Shown here piece by piece: positions 25,118-34,353 of a DNA stretch of 64,000 nucleotides (positions are counted from its first letter, which is position 1; each line of letters begins with the position of its first letter). The DNA is from Salinilacihabitans rarus (GTDB lineage: Archaea; Halobacteriota; Halobacteria; Halobacteriales; Natrialbaceae), in assembly GCF_024296665.1 (NCBI RefSeq), contig NZ_CP100762.1, forward strand, positions 2,046,001-2,110,000, in the 5' to 3' direction. The position numbers were made by a program, and so were the translations under genes. The notes under the pieces were generated by a model, which had not been told where the DNA came from, did no database searches, and saw only the letters and a program-made list of their open reading frames with translations.

Positions 25118-26239
25118 TCAGGTGTCGATGCCGACCTCGCGCATGAGGTCGATCGTCGGTTCGAGGTCCGACAGTTGCGAGAGGTCGAGGTCCGGCACGT
25201 CGAGTTCGTCGATCGTGGGCAGGTCGCCGACGGGGTCGACCTCGGGGATCAGCGGGTACTCGAACGTCTCGACGGCGAAGTACTCCTGGGCCTCGGCCGA
25301 CAGCAGGTGGCGGACGAAGTTCGCCGCCAGTTCGGGGTCGTCGGCGGCGTCGAGGACGGCCGCGCCGGCGACGTCGAAGACCGCGCCCGCGTCGCCGTTC
25401 GTGAACGCCGTGTCGATGGGCGCGTCGGGCGAGCCGTCGAGGACGCGCTGGACGTAGTAGTGGTTGGTGAAGCCGGCGTCGATCTCGCCGTTGGCGATCG
25501 CCTGACAGATCGCGAACTCGTCGGGGTAGTCGCGGATGCCGGCGTCGACGACGCCTTCGAGCCACTCGCGGGTGGCCTCGGGCCCTTCGAGCAGGCGCAT
25601 CGCCGTGACGAAGCCCTGACAGGAGGGGTAGGAGGGCGCCCAGCCGAGGTCGGCGTCGAACTCGGGGAACGCCATGACGTCGTCGGGGACGTCGTCGGCG
25701 GAGAACGCGTCGGTGTTGTAGGGGACCGTCCGGGCGCGCCCGGAGGTGCCGATCCAGCGGTCGGTGCGGAACTCCTCGCGGACGAGGTCGAGGAGGTCGG
25801 CGGGGAGTTCGCGGGTGCGTCCCTCGTCGGCGAGCGTCCCGAGGCCGCCGGCGTCGACGGTGTAGAAGACGTCGGCGTTCGTCCCCTGACCCTCGTTGAG
25901 GATCTGGTTGACGAGGGTGCTCCCGTCGTCGTAGCGCGGGACGACGGTGAAGTCGTCGTAGAGGTCGTCGATGTAGCCGAGGAGTTCGTCGACGAGCAAC
26001 TTCCCCCGCCCGGAGTAGACGGTCAGTTCGCCCTCGAGGTCCGGCATCTCCTCCATCGACGTGCCCCCCGGCGGGTCGCGCCCCTCGCGGCCGGAGCCGA
26101 TCTGGCCGATCGACGAGTCGTCGTCCTCGCTGCCGATCAACCCGGTACAGCCAGCCAGCGAGACCGCTCCGAGCGCGGCCGAACCGGCGAGAAACCGCCG
26201 ACGGCCCGCGCGTCCGGCGGAGTCGTTTCGTCGCGTCAT
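25118..26239 (-). CDS. Ferric iron-type ABC transporter substrate-binding lipoprotein
   Basis: The 373-residue protein has a Tat signal ('GRRRFLAGSAALGAVSLAGC') with lipobox Cys, then an acidic linker, then an FbpA/SfuA-type binding fold ('LTVYSGRGKLLVDELLGYI'). The pair of neighbouring Tyr in 'FTNHYYVQR' corresponds to the ferric-ion tyrosines of FbpA. 'LSAEAQEYFA' near the C-terminus is another family mark. It probably delivers Fe3+ to the permease at 18125-19759. The operator at 26244-26259 lies between the TATA box (CCTATAAG, minus strand) and the ATG. It is the first gene of an operon with the GT-C transferase. Confidence 0.9.
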   Translation of the reverse strand: MTRRNDSAGRAGRRRFLAGSAALGAVSLAGCTGLIGSEDDDSSIGQIGSGREGRDPPGGTSMEEMPDLEGELTVYSGRGKLLVDELLGYIDDLYDDFTVVPRYDDGSTLVNQILNEGQGTNADVFYTVDAGGLGTLADEGRTRELPADLLDLVREEFRTDRWIGTSGRARTVPYNTDAFSADDVPDDVMAFPEFDADLGWAPSYPSCQGFVTAMRLLEGPEATREWLEGVVDAGIRDYPDEFAICQAIANGEIDAGFTNHYYVQRVLDGSPDAPIDTAFTNGDAGAVFDVAGAAVLDAADDPELAANFVRHLLSAEAQEYFAVETFEYPLIPEVDPVGDLPTIDELDVPDLDLSQLSDLEPTIDLMREVGIDT

Positions 26240-26243
26240 AGTT

Positions 26244-26273
26244 TTTAGGCTCGCCTAAATCAACTTATAGGCG
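26244..26273 (-). promoter_or_regulatory. Promoter and DtxR-type operator 3 (iron-binding protein operon)
   Basis: TTTAGGCTCGCCTAAA (26244-26259) is a perfect palindrome. The minus-strand TATA box CCTATAAG lies at 26266-26273, 30 bases before the ATG, so the operator covers the transcription start. Confidence 0.8.
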
Positions 26274-26287
26274 TCGGTTCGTGGCCG

Positions 26288-27484
26288 TCAGTCCGCCGTC
26301 GCGGGGACCGTCCGTTCGAGCGCGTCGAGGCAGGCCAGCCACTCGATCATGTACTCGCCGACGTAGTTGAGGAACGCGCCGTTGTTGTAGTCGGACCAGT
26401 CGCCGTCGCGGAGTTCGCGCGCCATCGCCTCGAAGACCGCGGCGTAGGAGTCGGCGCCGTCGGACGGCCCGGCCGTCCGACCGTCCCGTGGAACCGCCGG
26501 TTCCACGCCGTCGACTATCCGCCAGAGGTGTTCGTTGAGTTCGAGCCCCGGCACCTCGTTGTTGAGGTCGTCGAAGGTGCTTCGCGGGGCCTTGTTGTGT
26601 TCACACAGCGGGGCGCCGTTGTAGATGCGCTTGCCGAGGACGTCGCAGGCGCGCTTGAGGAAGACGCCGCTCCAGATGTCGTCGAACCGGCCGACGTCCC
26701 AGCGGTTGTCGTCCATCGGTAGCTGGTAGAAGGCGGGGATCACCTCGCGGCGGAACGCGAGGTTCATCGAGCAGACGGTGAGGTAGTTCCCGCGGGCGGC
26801 GACGAAGTCCTCGCCGAAGTCCTCGCGGGTCGTCCGGGTCCGGGCCTGTCCCTGCAGGTCGCCGTCCATGAGGATGCGCACGGCGTCGAGGTCGGGGACG
26901 TTCGTCCACAGCCCCTGCGAGGCGACGACCGCGCCCGATTCGACCTCGGCCGTCCCGGTTTCGACGGTCTCGCCCATCGCCGAGTAGGGGTAGCCCCGCG
27001 GGTAGAGGCCGTGTTCCGCTGCGTTCCGGTAGAGGACGTTGACCCAGTTTTCGTCCGAGGAGACCGCCTCGATCTCGCCCTCGAAGGCGAGGTTTTGCAT
27101 GTGCGTGCCGAAGAAGTCCACGTCCTCGTGCGGGAGGGTGTCGTCGTCGAGGAAGAAGCCGTACTCGAACTCGGGGTTCGCCCACATGTACAGCAGGCCG
27201 AAACTCGTCTCGGCGTGACTCGCCGCCGGGACGACGTGGGCGAACTCCGCGACGCCGTGGTCCTCGTACCACTCCTCGCGGCGCGTACCGTCGAAGACCT
27301 CGCCGGAGACCCCCTCCTCGTCGAGCATCGCCGCCATTTCTTCGGTCTCACAGAAGTCCTCGGTGACGAGGACGACGTGCAGCCGCGAGACGTCGAACCC
27401 GTGCTCGCGGGCGTTTCGGACGTACGAGCGCACGCACTCGTACTCCCGGATCGTCGGGACGATCACGCAGATATCCTGGCTCAT
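26288..27484 (-). CDS. Reversibly glycosylated polypeptide / UDP-arabinopyranose mutase-like (GT75) protein
   Basis: The 398-residue cytoplasmic protein matches the RGP family known from plants, which self-glycosylate and interconvert UDP-arabinopyranose and UDP-arabinofuranose. Signs: N-terminal 'CVIVPTIREYECV', the metal-binding 'GFFLDDDTLPHED', 'GLWTNVPDLDAVR', 'CSMNLAFRREVIPAFYQLP' (part) and 'RFDDIWSGVF'. In this setting it may make an unusual sugar nucleotide or act as a transferase for a surface glycan. Operator 4 lies 18 bases before its ATG. The flippase-like gene ends 12 bases upstream, so it can be read from two promoters. Confidence 0.8.
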   Translation of the reverse strand: MSQDICVIVPTIREYECVRSYVRNAREHGFDVSRLHVVLVTEDFCETEEMAAMLDEEGVSGEVFDGTRREEWYEDHGVAEFAHVVPAASHAETSFGLLYMWANPEFEYGFFLDDDTLPHEDVDFFGTHMQNLAFEGEIEAVSSDENWVNVLYRNAAEHGLYPRGYPYSAMGETVETGTAEVESGAVVASQGLWTNVPDLDAVRILMDGDLQGQARTRTTREDFGEDFVAARGNYLTVCSMNLAFRREVIPAFYQLPMDDNRWDVGRFDDIWSGVFLKRACDVLGKRIYNGAPLCEHNKAPRSTFDDLNNEVPGLELNEHLWRIVDGVEPAVPRDGRTAGPSDGADSYAAVFEAMARELRDGDWSDYNNGAFLNYVGEYMIEWLACLDALERTVPATAD

Positions 27485-27496
27485 CTGGCTGCCCGA

Positions 27497-28612
27497 CTAT
27501 CTTTTAGGCGAGCCTAAAAATCTGCCGGTCCCCGTCTCGGCCTCGCGATCGGCCGCCGACGGGGAGATGCCGAGCGCGGCGACCGCGCCCGCGCCGCCGA
27601 CGAGCGTCACCGCGTTCTTCAGCGCGTGGTCGACCACCGCGGCCGCCAGCGCCGTGCTCGCGCCGACGGGGGTGAGGCCGACGACCAGCGCGGTGAACGC
27701 CGCCTCGTAGAGGCCGACGCCGCCCTGCGAGAGCGGCAACACCTTCGCGAGGTTGCCGACGCTCACCGCGAGCGCGCCGACGGCGAGCAGGGGGCCGGCC
27801 GCGAGGCCGCTGTCGAGCGCCGCGAGCACCAGCACGGCGGTGAGGACGTCGAGCGCCCAGACGAGGAGGCTCCCCGCGCCGACGACGACCATCGCCCGCG
27901 GGTTCCGCGCGACGACGGCTACGGTCCGGGCGAACCGGAGGGCGGCCTCGACCGGGCCGCGAAGCCGCGGGAACCGCGAGCACCGCGCCCGGAGGCCCGC
28001 CCCGAGCGGGCGGTCCGACCGGGCGACGACGACGGTGGCGGCCCCCAGCGTCAGGGTCGTCGCGGTCACGCCCCCCGCGGCAGCCAGCGCCGTCCGCGCG
28101 CCGCCGGCCTCGCCGGCGAGGGCGAGCGGCCCCGCGTCGCCGGCGAGGGCGAGCCAGCACGTCGCCGCCCCCGCGAGCGTCGCGATCGCCGCGAGGTCGA
28201 AGCCCCGCTCGACGGCCAGCGAGGCGGCCCCCGCGGGGTACGGCACGTCCCGGCGGGCGTTCATCGCGTACGCGCGGACGCCGTCGCCCGCCCGCGCCGG
28301 GAGCGCGAGGTTCCCCGTCTGGCTGAGGAAGACGACCAGCGTGAGAAACCCCGTCCCGGTCGGGTGACCGATCGCCGCCAGCACGTCGCCGTACCGGCGG
28401 CCCCGCAGCGGCCACGAGACGGCGTAGACGCAGACGGCGGCGGCGAGGAGCGCGGGGTCGGCGCCCGAGACCTCGGCGGCGACCGCCCGGAGGTCGACCT
28501 CACGGAGCGCGACCAGCAGGCCGGCGAAGACGAGGACCGTCCCCGCGAGCGCCACCCGCCGGCGCGTCAGCGCGGCCCGGAGTCGGTTCGATCGGTCGCC
28601 CGCCTCGTCCAT
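27497..28612 (-). CDS. UPF0104/AglD-C-type flippase-like membrane protein
   Basis: This 371-residue protein has about eight hydrophobic segments and resembles the lysylphosphatidylglycerol synthase transmembrane (UPF0104) family, seen beside glycosyltransferases and proposed to move lipid-linked intermediates. Family features are 'WPLRGRRYGDVLAAIG', 'LALPARAGDGVRAYAM', 'AVERGFDLAAI' and the late 'LPLSQGGVGLYEAAF'. Its final codons (AGA TTT TTA GGC TCG CCT AAA AGA) overlap the operator of the next gene and use codons that are otherwise rare here. Its own promoter has an imperfect iron-type operator over the TATA box. Confidence 0.82.
   Translation of the reverse strand: MDEAGDRSNRLRAALTRRRVALAGTVLVFAGLLVALREVDLRAVAAEVSGADPALLAAAVCVYAVSWPLRGRRYGDVLAAIGHPTGTGFLTLVVFLSQTGNLALPARAGDGVRAYAMNARRDVPYPAGAASLAVERGFDLAAIATLAGAATCWLALAGDAGPLALAGEAGGARTALAAAGGVTATTLTLGAATVVVARSDRPLGAGLRARCSRFPRLRGPVEAALRFARTVAVVARNPRAMVVVGAGSLLVWALDVLTAVLVLAALDSGLAAGPLLAVGALAVSVGNLAKVLPLSQGGVGLYEAAFTALVVGLTPVGASTALAAAVVDHALKNAVTLVGGAGAVAALGISPSAADREAETGTGRFLGSPKR
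27502..27519. promoter_or_regulatory. DtxR-type operator 4, inside the 3' end of the flippase-like gene
   Basis: TTTTAGGCGAGCCTAAAA is a perfect palindrome, 18 bases before the ATG of the GT75-like gene on the minus strand. It lies within the last eight codons of the upstream gene, giving the GT75-like gene its own iron-controlled promoter. Confidence 0.78.
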
Positions 28613-28633
28613 GCACGAGCGGTTCGAGCGCAG

Positions 28634-28653
28634 ATATTTAAGCCCACCTAAAA
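28634..28653 (-). promoter_or_regulatory. Promoter and imperfect DtxR-type operator 5 (flippase-like gene)
   Basis: On the minus strand TTTTAGGTGGGCTTAAAT (28636-28653) matches the block's palindrome with two mismatches in the right arm, which runs into the TATA element CTTAAATATC. The ATG is 25 bases beyond the TATA centre, so the transcript is leaderless and repressor and TBP would compete. Confidence 0.65.
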
Positions 28654-28702
28654 CGAGTGTGAACGGCCACGTCGGCGTCTCTCGTCGCGATTCCGGCAGC
28701 CG

Positions 28703-29632
28703 TCAGCGGAGTTCGGCGACCAGTTCGCGCGCGGCCCGGCGGACGGCCTCGTCGCTCGACAGGGCGGGTTCCCAGCCGAGCGCGGCGAGTTTCTCGATGG
28801 AGAGGCGCATCTTCGGCACGTCGCCGGTCCAGCCGCGGTCGCCGCCGGTGTACTCGTAGTCGGGGTCGAGGCCCATCTCGTCGGCGACGATGGCCGCGAT
28901 TCGGTCGACCGAGGTCGTCGTCCGCGTCCCGAGGTTGTAGGTGTTCATCGCGTCGTCCGCGTGCGCGACGACGTGGCACATCGCGTCGACGCAGTCGGTG
29001 ACGTGCAGGTAGGACTTCTCCTGACGGCCGTCGCCGAGGATCGTCAGCGTCTCGGGGTCGTCGCGGAGTTTCTCGACGAAGTCGGGGATCACGGCCCCGC
29101 GCAGGCCCGGCCCGACGACGTTCGCGAACCGAACGTTCCAGACGGTGAGGTCGTGGCTGTGTGCGCGCGCCGAGAGCAGTCCCTCGTCGGCGAGTTTGCT
29201 CGCGCCGTAGGCGCTGATCGGTTCGAGCGGCGCGTAGTCCTCGGGAGTGGGCCGGGGCGCCTCGCCGTAGACCGTCGACGAGGAGGTGTAGGCGACCTCG
29301 GTCACGCCCGCCTCGGCCATCGCCTCCAGTACCTCGCGGGTCATCCGGGTGTTGTCCTCGAACTGACCGTGCGGGCGGTCCGTGTCGACGACCTTCGACG
29401 CCGCGAGGTGCCAGACGCGGTCGACGCCGTCGAGGAGGCCGTCGAGCGCGCCGGGGTCGGTCAGGTCCGCCTCGACGAACCGGGCCCCCCCGGGCACCCG
29501 CTCGCGCGAGCCGTTCGAGCAGTCGTCGACGACCGTCACGTCGACCCCGTCGTCGAGCAACCGCTCGACGAGGTGCGAGCCGACGAACCCCGCGCCGCCG
29601 GTGACGAGCGCGCGGCGATCCGAGCCGTTCAT
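28703..29632 (-). CDS. NAD-dependent epimerase/dehydratase (UDP-glucose 4-epimerase-like)
   Basis: This 309-residue short-chain extended dehydrogenase acts on a nucleotide sugar. The NAD fold is 'ALVTGGAGFVGSHLVERLL' at residues 7-25; the catalytic set is 'YTSSSTVYGEA' and 'YGASK' (YxxxK). The substrate-side 'RFANVVGPGLRG' and 'DGRQEKSYLHVTD' are typical of GalE-like enzymes. The ATG at 29632 gives MNGSDRRALVTGG. It lies upstream of the flippase-like gene on the same strand but outside the operator-bearing block, so it supplies precursors without obvious iron control. A GTTAAC element at about 29656-29661 and a TTTATATG at 29728-29735 (minus strand) are promoter candidates. Confidence 0.9.
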   Translation of the reverse strand: MNGSDRRALVTGGAGFVGSHLVERLLDDGVDVTVVDDCSNGSRERVPGGARFVEADLTDPGALDGLLDGVDRVWHLAASKVVDTDRPHGQFEDNTRMTREVLEAMAEAGVTEVAYTSSSTVYGEAPRPTPEDYAPLEPISAYGASKLADEGLLSARAHSHDLTVWNVRFANVVGPGLRGAVIPDFVEKLRDDPETLTILGDGRQEKSYLHVTDCVDAMCHVVAHADDAMNTYNLGTRTTTSVDRIAAIVADEMGLDPDYEYTGGDRGWTGDVPKMRLSIEKLAALGWEPALSSDEAVRRAARELVAELR

Positions 29633-29910
29633 GCCCGAACGGTTCACCGACTGGTGGTTAACGGTTCCGCTGCGCGACGCCGTGTGGCCTCGGCCGGTCG
29701 CCCCGGCGCAGACCCCGGACCCGGACATATAAACGACCGCGTTCGTCAACGGTTCACACCCGGCGGTGGGCCGTCGCGGGCCGCGTCGAACCGTCGGGAG
29801 CGGCGCGCACTGGTGCGGTTTCCGTCGCTGCGACGGGCGTCGGCGGCGGCGATCGGGCCCCGCGATAACGAAGCATTTATATAGAATCACAATCAATCTC
29901 TCGACCGATC
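29633..29910. promoter_or_regulatory. Divergent promoter region, galE-like gene and thermosome
   Basis: This 278-base gap holds the thermosome TATA box TTTATATA (29876-29883), preceded by CGAAGCA; a CGAA-type sequence next to TTTATA is typical of haloarchaeal heat-shock promoters. The transcription start would be within a few bases of the ATG at 29911. An ATATAAA element at 29728-29735 faces either strand. No gene is seen. Confidence 0.6.
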
Positions 29911-31584
<1,674 letters not shown>

Positions 31585-31763
31585 GCGTCGGCCAGTAGCC
31601 CACGCCAGCCAACCGACACCCGAACCGCTTTCGAACCGACTCGCGACCGTACCCGACGTCGGCCCGATTCCTCCCCGCTCGCTCCGGTACGCAGCGGCGA
31701 CCCCGCGATTCGAACCGTCGTGTGCCGGGCCGACGCGCGATTCCGGCCCGACGGCGGAGGCCC

Positions 31764-32438
31764 TTACTCCTCGCCCCACCAGCCGCCGGAACACGGCGAC
31801 CGGGCCGCCTCGTCGACGTTGCGTTCGATGTCGACGTCGTCCCGCGAGACGACGAGCAGGGCGTCGGCGAACGCCGGGTCGACGGAGAGGCCGACCCGGG
31901 TGTAGAGTTTCTCGCCGTCCTCGACGTCGACGGTGACGTCGTACTCGCCGAAGGCCTCGGCGAACGCGACCGTCGGGAGGTCGTCGCCCTCGGCGGCGGG
32001 GTCGACGGTCAGTTCCTCGTCGGTGACCGTCTCGCCGTCGCGCTCGACGGTCACGCGCACGGAGAGGGGGTCGGCCTCCGCGTTCGAGAGGCGGAGTTCG
32101 GCCGGCGAGGGGCGACTCGGCGAGACGGCCTCGAACGAGAGGGTCGTCGCGTCGCCGTCGTCGTCGATCCGGTGAACGTAGTAGTCCTCGCCTTTCCAGA
32201 GGACGACGCCGTCGGCGACGGCCCGCTCGTAGTACAGTTTGCCCCGGGTGTCGTAGGCCCCGTCTTCGAGGGCGGCGTCGACCTCGGCCGCGGCGTCGTC
32301 GGGCAGGCGGTCGTACGGGACGTACGCGGCCTCGCAGGTCACGTAGTAGTTCTCCTCGAGCGAGCGCTTGCTCACCGACCAGAAGCCGGCCCCGCCGAGG
32401 CCGGCGCCGGTCGCGGCGAGGAGCGTCCGTCGTCGCAT
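31764..32438 (-). CDS. Predicted exported protein, unknown function
   Basis: The 224-residue protein starts with a twin-arginine signal-like N-terminus ('MRRRTLLAATGAGLGGAGFW') without a lipobox Cys, so it may be an anchored or secreted Tat substrate. The mature part is acidic and beta-rich, with 'ENYYVTCEAAYVPYDRLP' near its start and two isolated Cys (one in 'CEAAY', one in 'SPCSGGWWGEE'). No family is recognised. The 179 bases to the thermosome stop contain no gene. Confidence 0.7.
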   Translation of the reverse strand: MRRRTLLAATGAGLGGAGFWSVSKRSLEENYYVTCEAAYVPYDRLPDDAAAEVDAALEDGAYDTRGKLYYERAVADGVVLWKGEDYYVHRIDDDGDATTLSFEAVSPSRPSPAELRLSNAEADPLSVRVTVERDGETVTDEELTVDPAAEGDDLPTVAFAEAFGEYDVTVDVEDGEKLYTRVGLSVDPAFADALLVVSRDDVDIERNVDEAARSPCSGGWWGEE

Positions 32439-32545
32439 GGTGGCTCTCTCGGGGCGGGCGATAAATGCCTTCGGGGCCGCCTGCGGACCGTCCGCGCGAG
32501 TCGCGCGTCGCAGGCCGACGAGTTACGGGATCCTGCCGTGGCGGT

Positions 32546-32812
32546 ATGACCGCTCGAACGACGGTCGGCCGGTCGCTGCTCTCCTCGGGAATCGTCACGC
32601 TCGTCCTCGAGGCGCTGCCCGGCGACTCGCTCTGGTGGGGGCGCTTGCTGCTCGCGCTCGGTCTGACCGTCCTCTACGCGCGGTGCCCCGCCCCGTCGCC
32701 GCGGCCCGACCACCCGCCATTTTCGGGATTTGGCGTTCGTACAGTTCAGACGGCTATAGAGTACATAGTTGAACCAGCAGAGGTTTGTGAGACGAGAGTC
32801 GACGGTCGATAG
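32546..32812 (+). CDS. Small hydrophobic protein, unknown function
   Basis: Starting from ATG at 32546, residues 1-38 ('GIVTLVLEALPGDSLWWGRL') form one or two membrane helices. The remaining 50 residues, up to the TAG at 32810, look non-coding and run through a TATA-like GCTATAGAG at 32752-32760 that probably serves the next gene. The true gene may have been shortened by a frameshift or this may be a chance frame. Confidence 0.35.
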   Translation: MTARTTVGRSLLSSGIVTLVLEALPGDSLWWGRLLLALGLTVLYARCPAPSPRPDHPPFSGFGVRTVQTAIEYIVEPAEVCETRVDGR

Positions 32813-32815
32813 GGG

Positions 32816-33748
32816 ATGAAGGATGACGAACGCGGATGGAGTCGTCGCGAGCGAGACGGGAGGTCGACGACGAACCTCGGGGAAGGACGGACGCCGTTGA
32901 TACGGAGCGTGCGGGACGAGACCCTGTACTACAAACACGAGGGGCTCAACCCCTCCGGCAGTTTCAAGGACCGGGGCACCGCGCTCACGGTGTCGAAGGC
33001 GCTCGACGAGGGGGTCGAACGGCTCCACGTCTGCTCGTCCGGCAACGCGGCTCTCTCGCTTGCGGTCTACACGCGGCGGGCGGGGCTGGAGTGTGTCTGT
33101 CACGTGCCGGAGCGGACCTCCGAGAGCAAGAAGCAACTGATGGAGGCGCTGGGGGCGACGCTCGTGGAGTACGACGGCGTCTACGAGGACGTCTTCCACG
33201 AACTCCGGGGGAAGGACCTGGACGGGTGGAACGTCACCCCCGGCGTCTCGAACACCTCCCTCGAAGCCTACGAGGACATCGCGGTCGAGATACTGGAGCG
33301 GGTCGTTCCCGATCAGGTCGTCGTGCCGTGTGGCAACGGGACGAATCTGGCGGGGATCTGGCGGGGGTTCGAGAAGCGCGGCGAATCGCCGGCGATGATC
33401 GGCGTCCAGATGGAAGGGGCCGCCCCGATACGGAAGGCCCTCCGGGAGGGCACCTCCCACGCCGTCGTCGAGGACCCCGGGGAGAGTCTGGCGGAGGGGA
33501 TCATCGCCTCCGAGTCGTTCAACTGCGCGGAGGCGACGGAGGCGATAACGGCGTCCGACGGACGGCTGGAGGTCGTCACCGAGGCCGAACTCGAAGCCGG
33601 ACTGCGAGAACTGACCCGGGAGGGCATCCTCGCGGAACCGACCTCCGCCGTCGTCACGCCGGTGGCAGACAGGTACGACGGCGTGACCGTCGCGGTCGTC
33701 ACCGGTTCCGGGCTCAAAAACTACGCCGAACTCAGGGACCTGTGCTGA
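32816..33748 (+). CDS. Threonine synthase-like PLP enzyme (second paralogue)
   Basis: This 310-residue fold-type II PLP enzyme has the lysine motif 'PSGSFKDRGTALT' (near residue 50), the loop 'CSSGNAALS', 'PCGNGTNLAGI' and an end 'VTGSGLKNY'. It lacks the N-terminal zinc ribbon of the thrC gene at 2064-3164 and is about 55 residues shorter, so it may use another substrate (for example cysteate, diaminobutyrate or a secondary-metabolite amino acid). It uses the isoleucine codon ATA at least four times ('TTGATACGG', 'GAGATACTG', 'CCGATACGG', 'GCGATAACG'), which neighbours avoid; that suggests horizontal arrival. Confidence 0.83.
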   Translation: MKDDERGWSRRERDGRSTTNLGEGRTPLIRSVRDETLYYKHEGLNPSGSFKDRGTALTVSKALDEGVERLHVCSSGNAALSLAVYTRRAGLECVCHVPERTSESKKQLMEALGATLVEYDGVYEDVFHELRGKDLDGWNVTPGVSNTSLEAYEDIAVEILERVVPDQVVVPCGNGTNLAGIWRGFEKRGESPAMIGVQMEGAAPIRKALREGTSHAVVEDPGESLAEGIIASESFNCAEATEAITASDGRLEVVTEAELEAGLRELTREGILAEPTSAVVTPVADRYDGVTVAVVTGSGLKNYAELRDLC

Positions 33749-33766
33749 CGGGGTGGTGCCGCTGGC

Positions 33767-34228
33767 TCACTCCTCGTCGATGTCGAGTTCGAACTGCTCG
33801 TTCTCGGTGACGGCGTTGAGGACGACGCTGGTGTTCGACTCCTTGATGTCCGGGTCGGTCAGCAACGCCTTGATCTGGTCGTTCATCCCGTCGGTGTCGG
33901 TGAACTTGCCGACGGCGATCACGTCGTAGTCGCCGGTGACCTCGTAGACGGAGATCATCTGGCGGTGCTCCCTGAGCGTCTCGGTGATGTCGGGGAGGGC
34001 GTTGCCCTCGACTTTCAGTTGGATGACCGCCGTGACGTCGTAGCCGAGCGCGTCGTAGTCGACCTGCGGGGTGTAGCCCTCGATCACGCCCTCCGCTTCG
34101 AGGTCGGAGAGGTGGTTCGAGACCGTGGTCACCGAGACGTCGAGTTCCTCCGCGAGACTGCGCAGACTGGCGCGTCCGTCGCCGAGGAGTGCATTCACCA
34201 ACTTTGCGTCGAGATTTTCGTACGTCAT
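33767..34228 (-). CDS. lrp: Lrp/AsnC family transcription regulator
   Basis: This 153-residue regulator has an N-terminal winged-helix domain ('[20 protein letters not shown]', residues about 22-42) and a C-terminal RAM/ACT-like ligand-binding domain ('[20 protein letters not shown]'). It lies divergently from glnA, an arrangement known from Halobacterium salinarum, where Lrp controls glnA. The ATG at 34228 was preferred over the TTG one codon upstream. The 125-base shared gap should hold its binding sites. It probably senses an amino acid such as glutamine. Confidence 0.93.
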   Translation of the reverse strand: MTYENLDAKLVNALLGDGRASLRSLAEELDVSVTTVSNHLSDLEAEGVIEGYTPQVDYDALGYDVTAVIQLKVEGNALPDITETLREHRQMISVYEVTGDYDVIAVGKFTDTDGMNDQIKALLTDPDIKESNTSVVLNAVTENEQFELDIDEE

Positions 34229-34353
34229 CAACCGTACCCACTCACCCCACCCATTAGAAGTTTACGAATATCCAGTTTCGCGACGTAGAGAGAAGATTTG
34301 CTCGGAACAGCAGGACTTTAGTAGTAGACGTAGTTGGATACGCCGACGAGAAG
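34229..34353. promoter_or_regulatory. Divergent lrp-glnA control region
   Basis: Two promoters are suggested: a minus-strand ACTTCTAATGG (about 34249-34259) about 25 bases before the lrp ATG, and a plus-strand GACTTTAGTAG (34314-34324) some 35 bases before the glnA ATG. AT content is raised throughout. I could not define an Lrp operator with confidence. Confidence 0.5.

Noticed and set aside
22954-25146. A 730-codon plus-strand open frame
   Set aside because: The minus strand has a coherent membrane protein with a GT-C Asp motif; the plus-strand translation is Arg/Glu/Gly low complexity.
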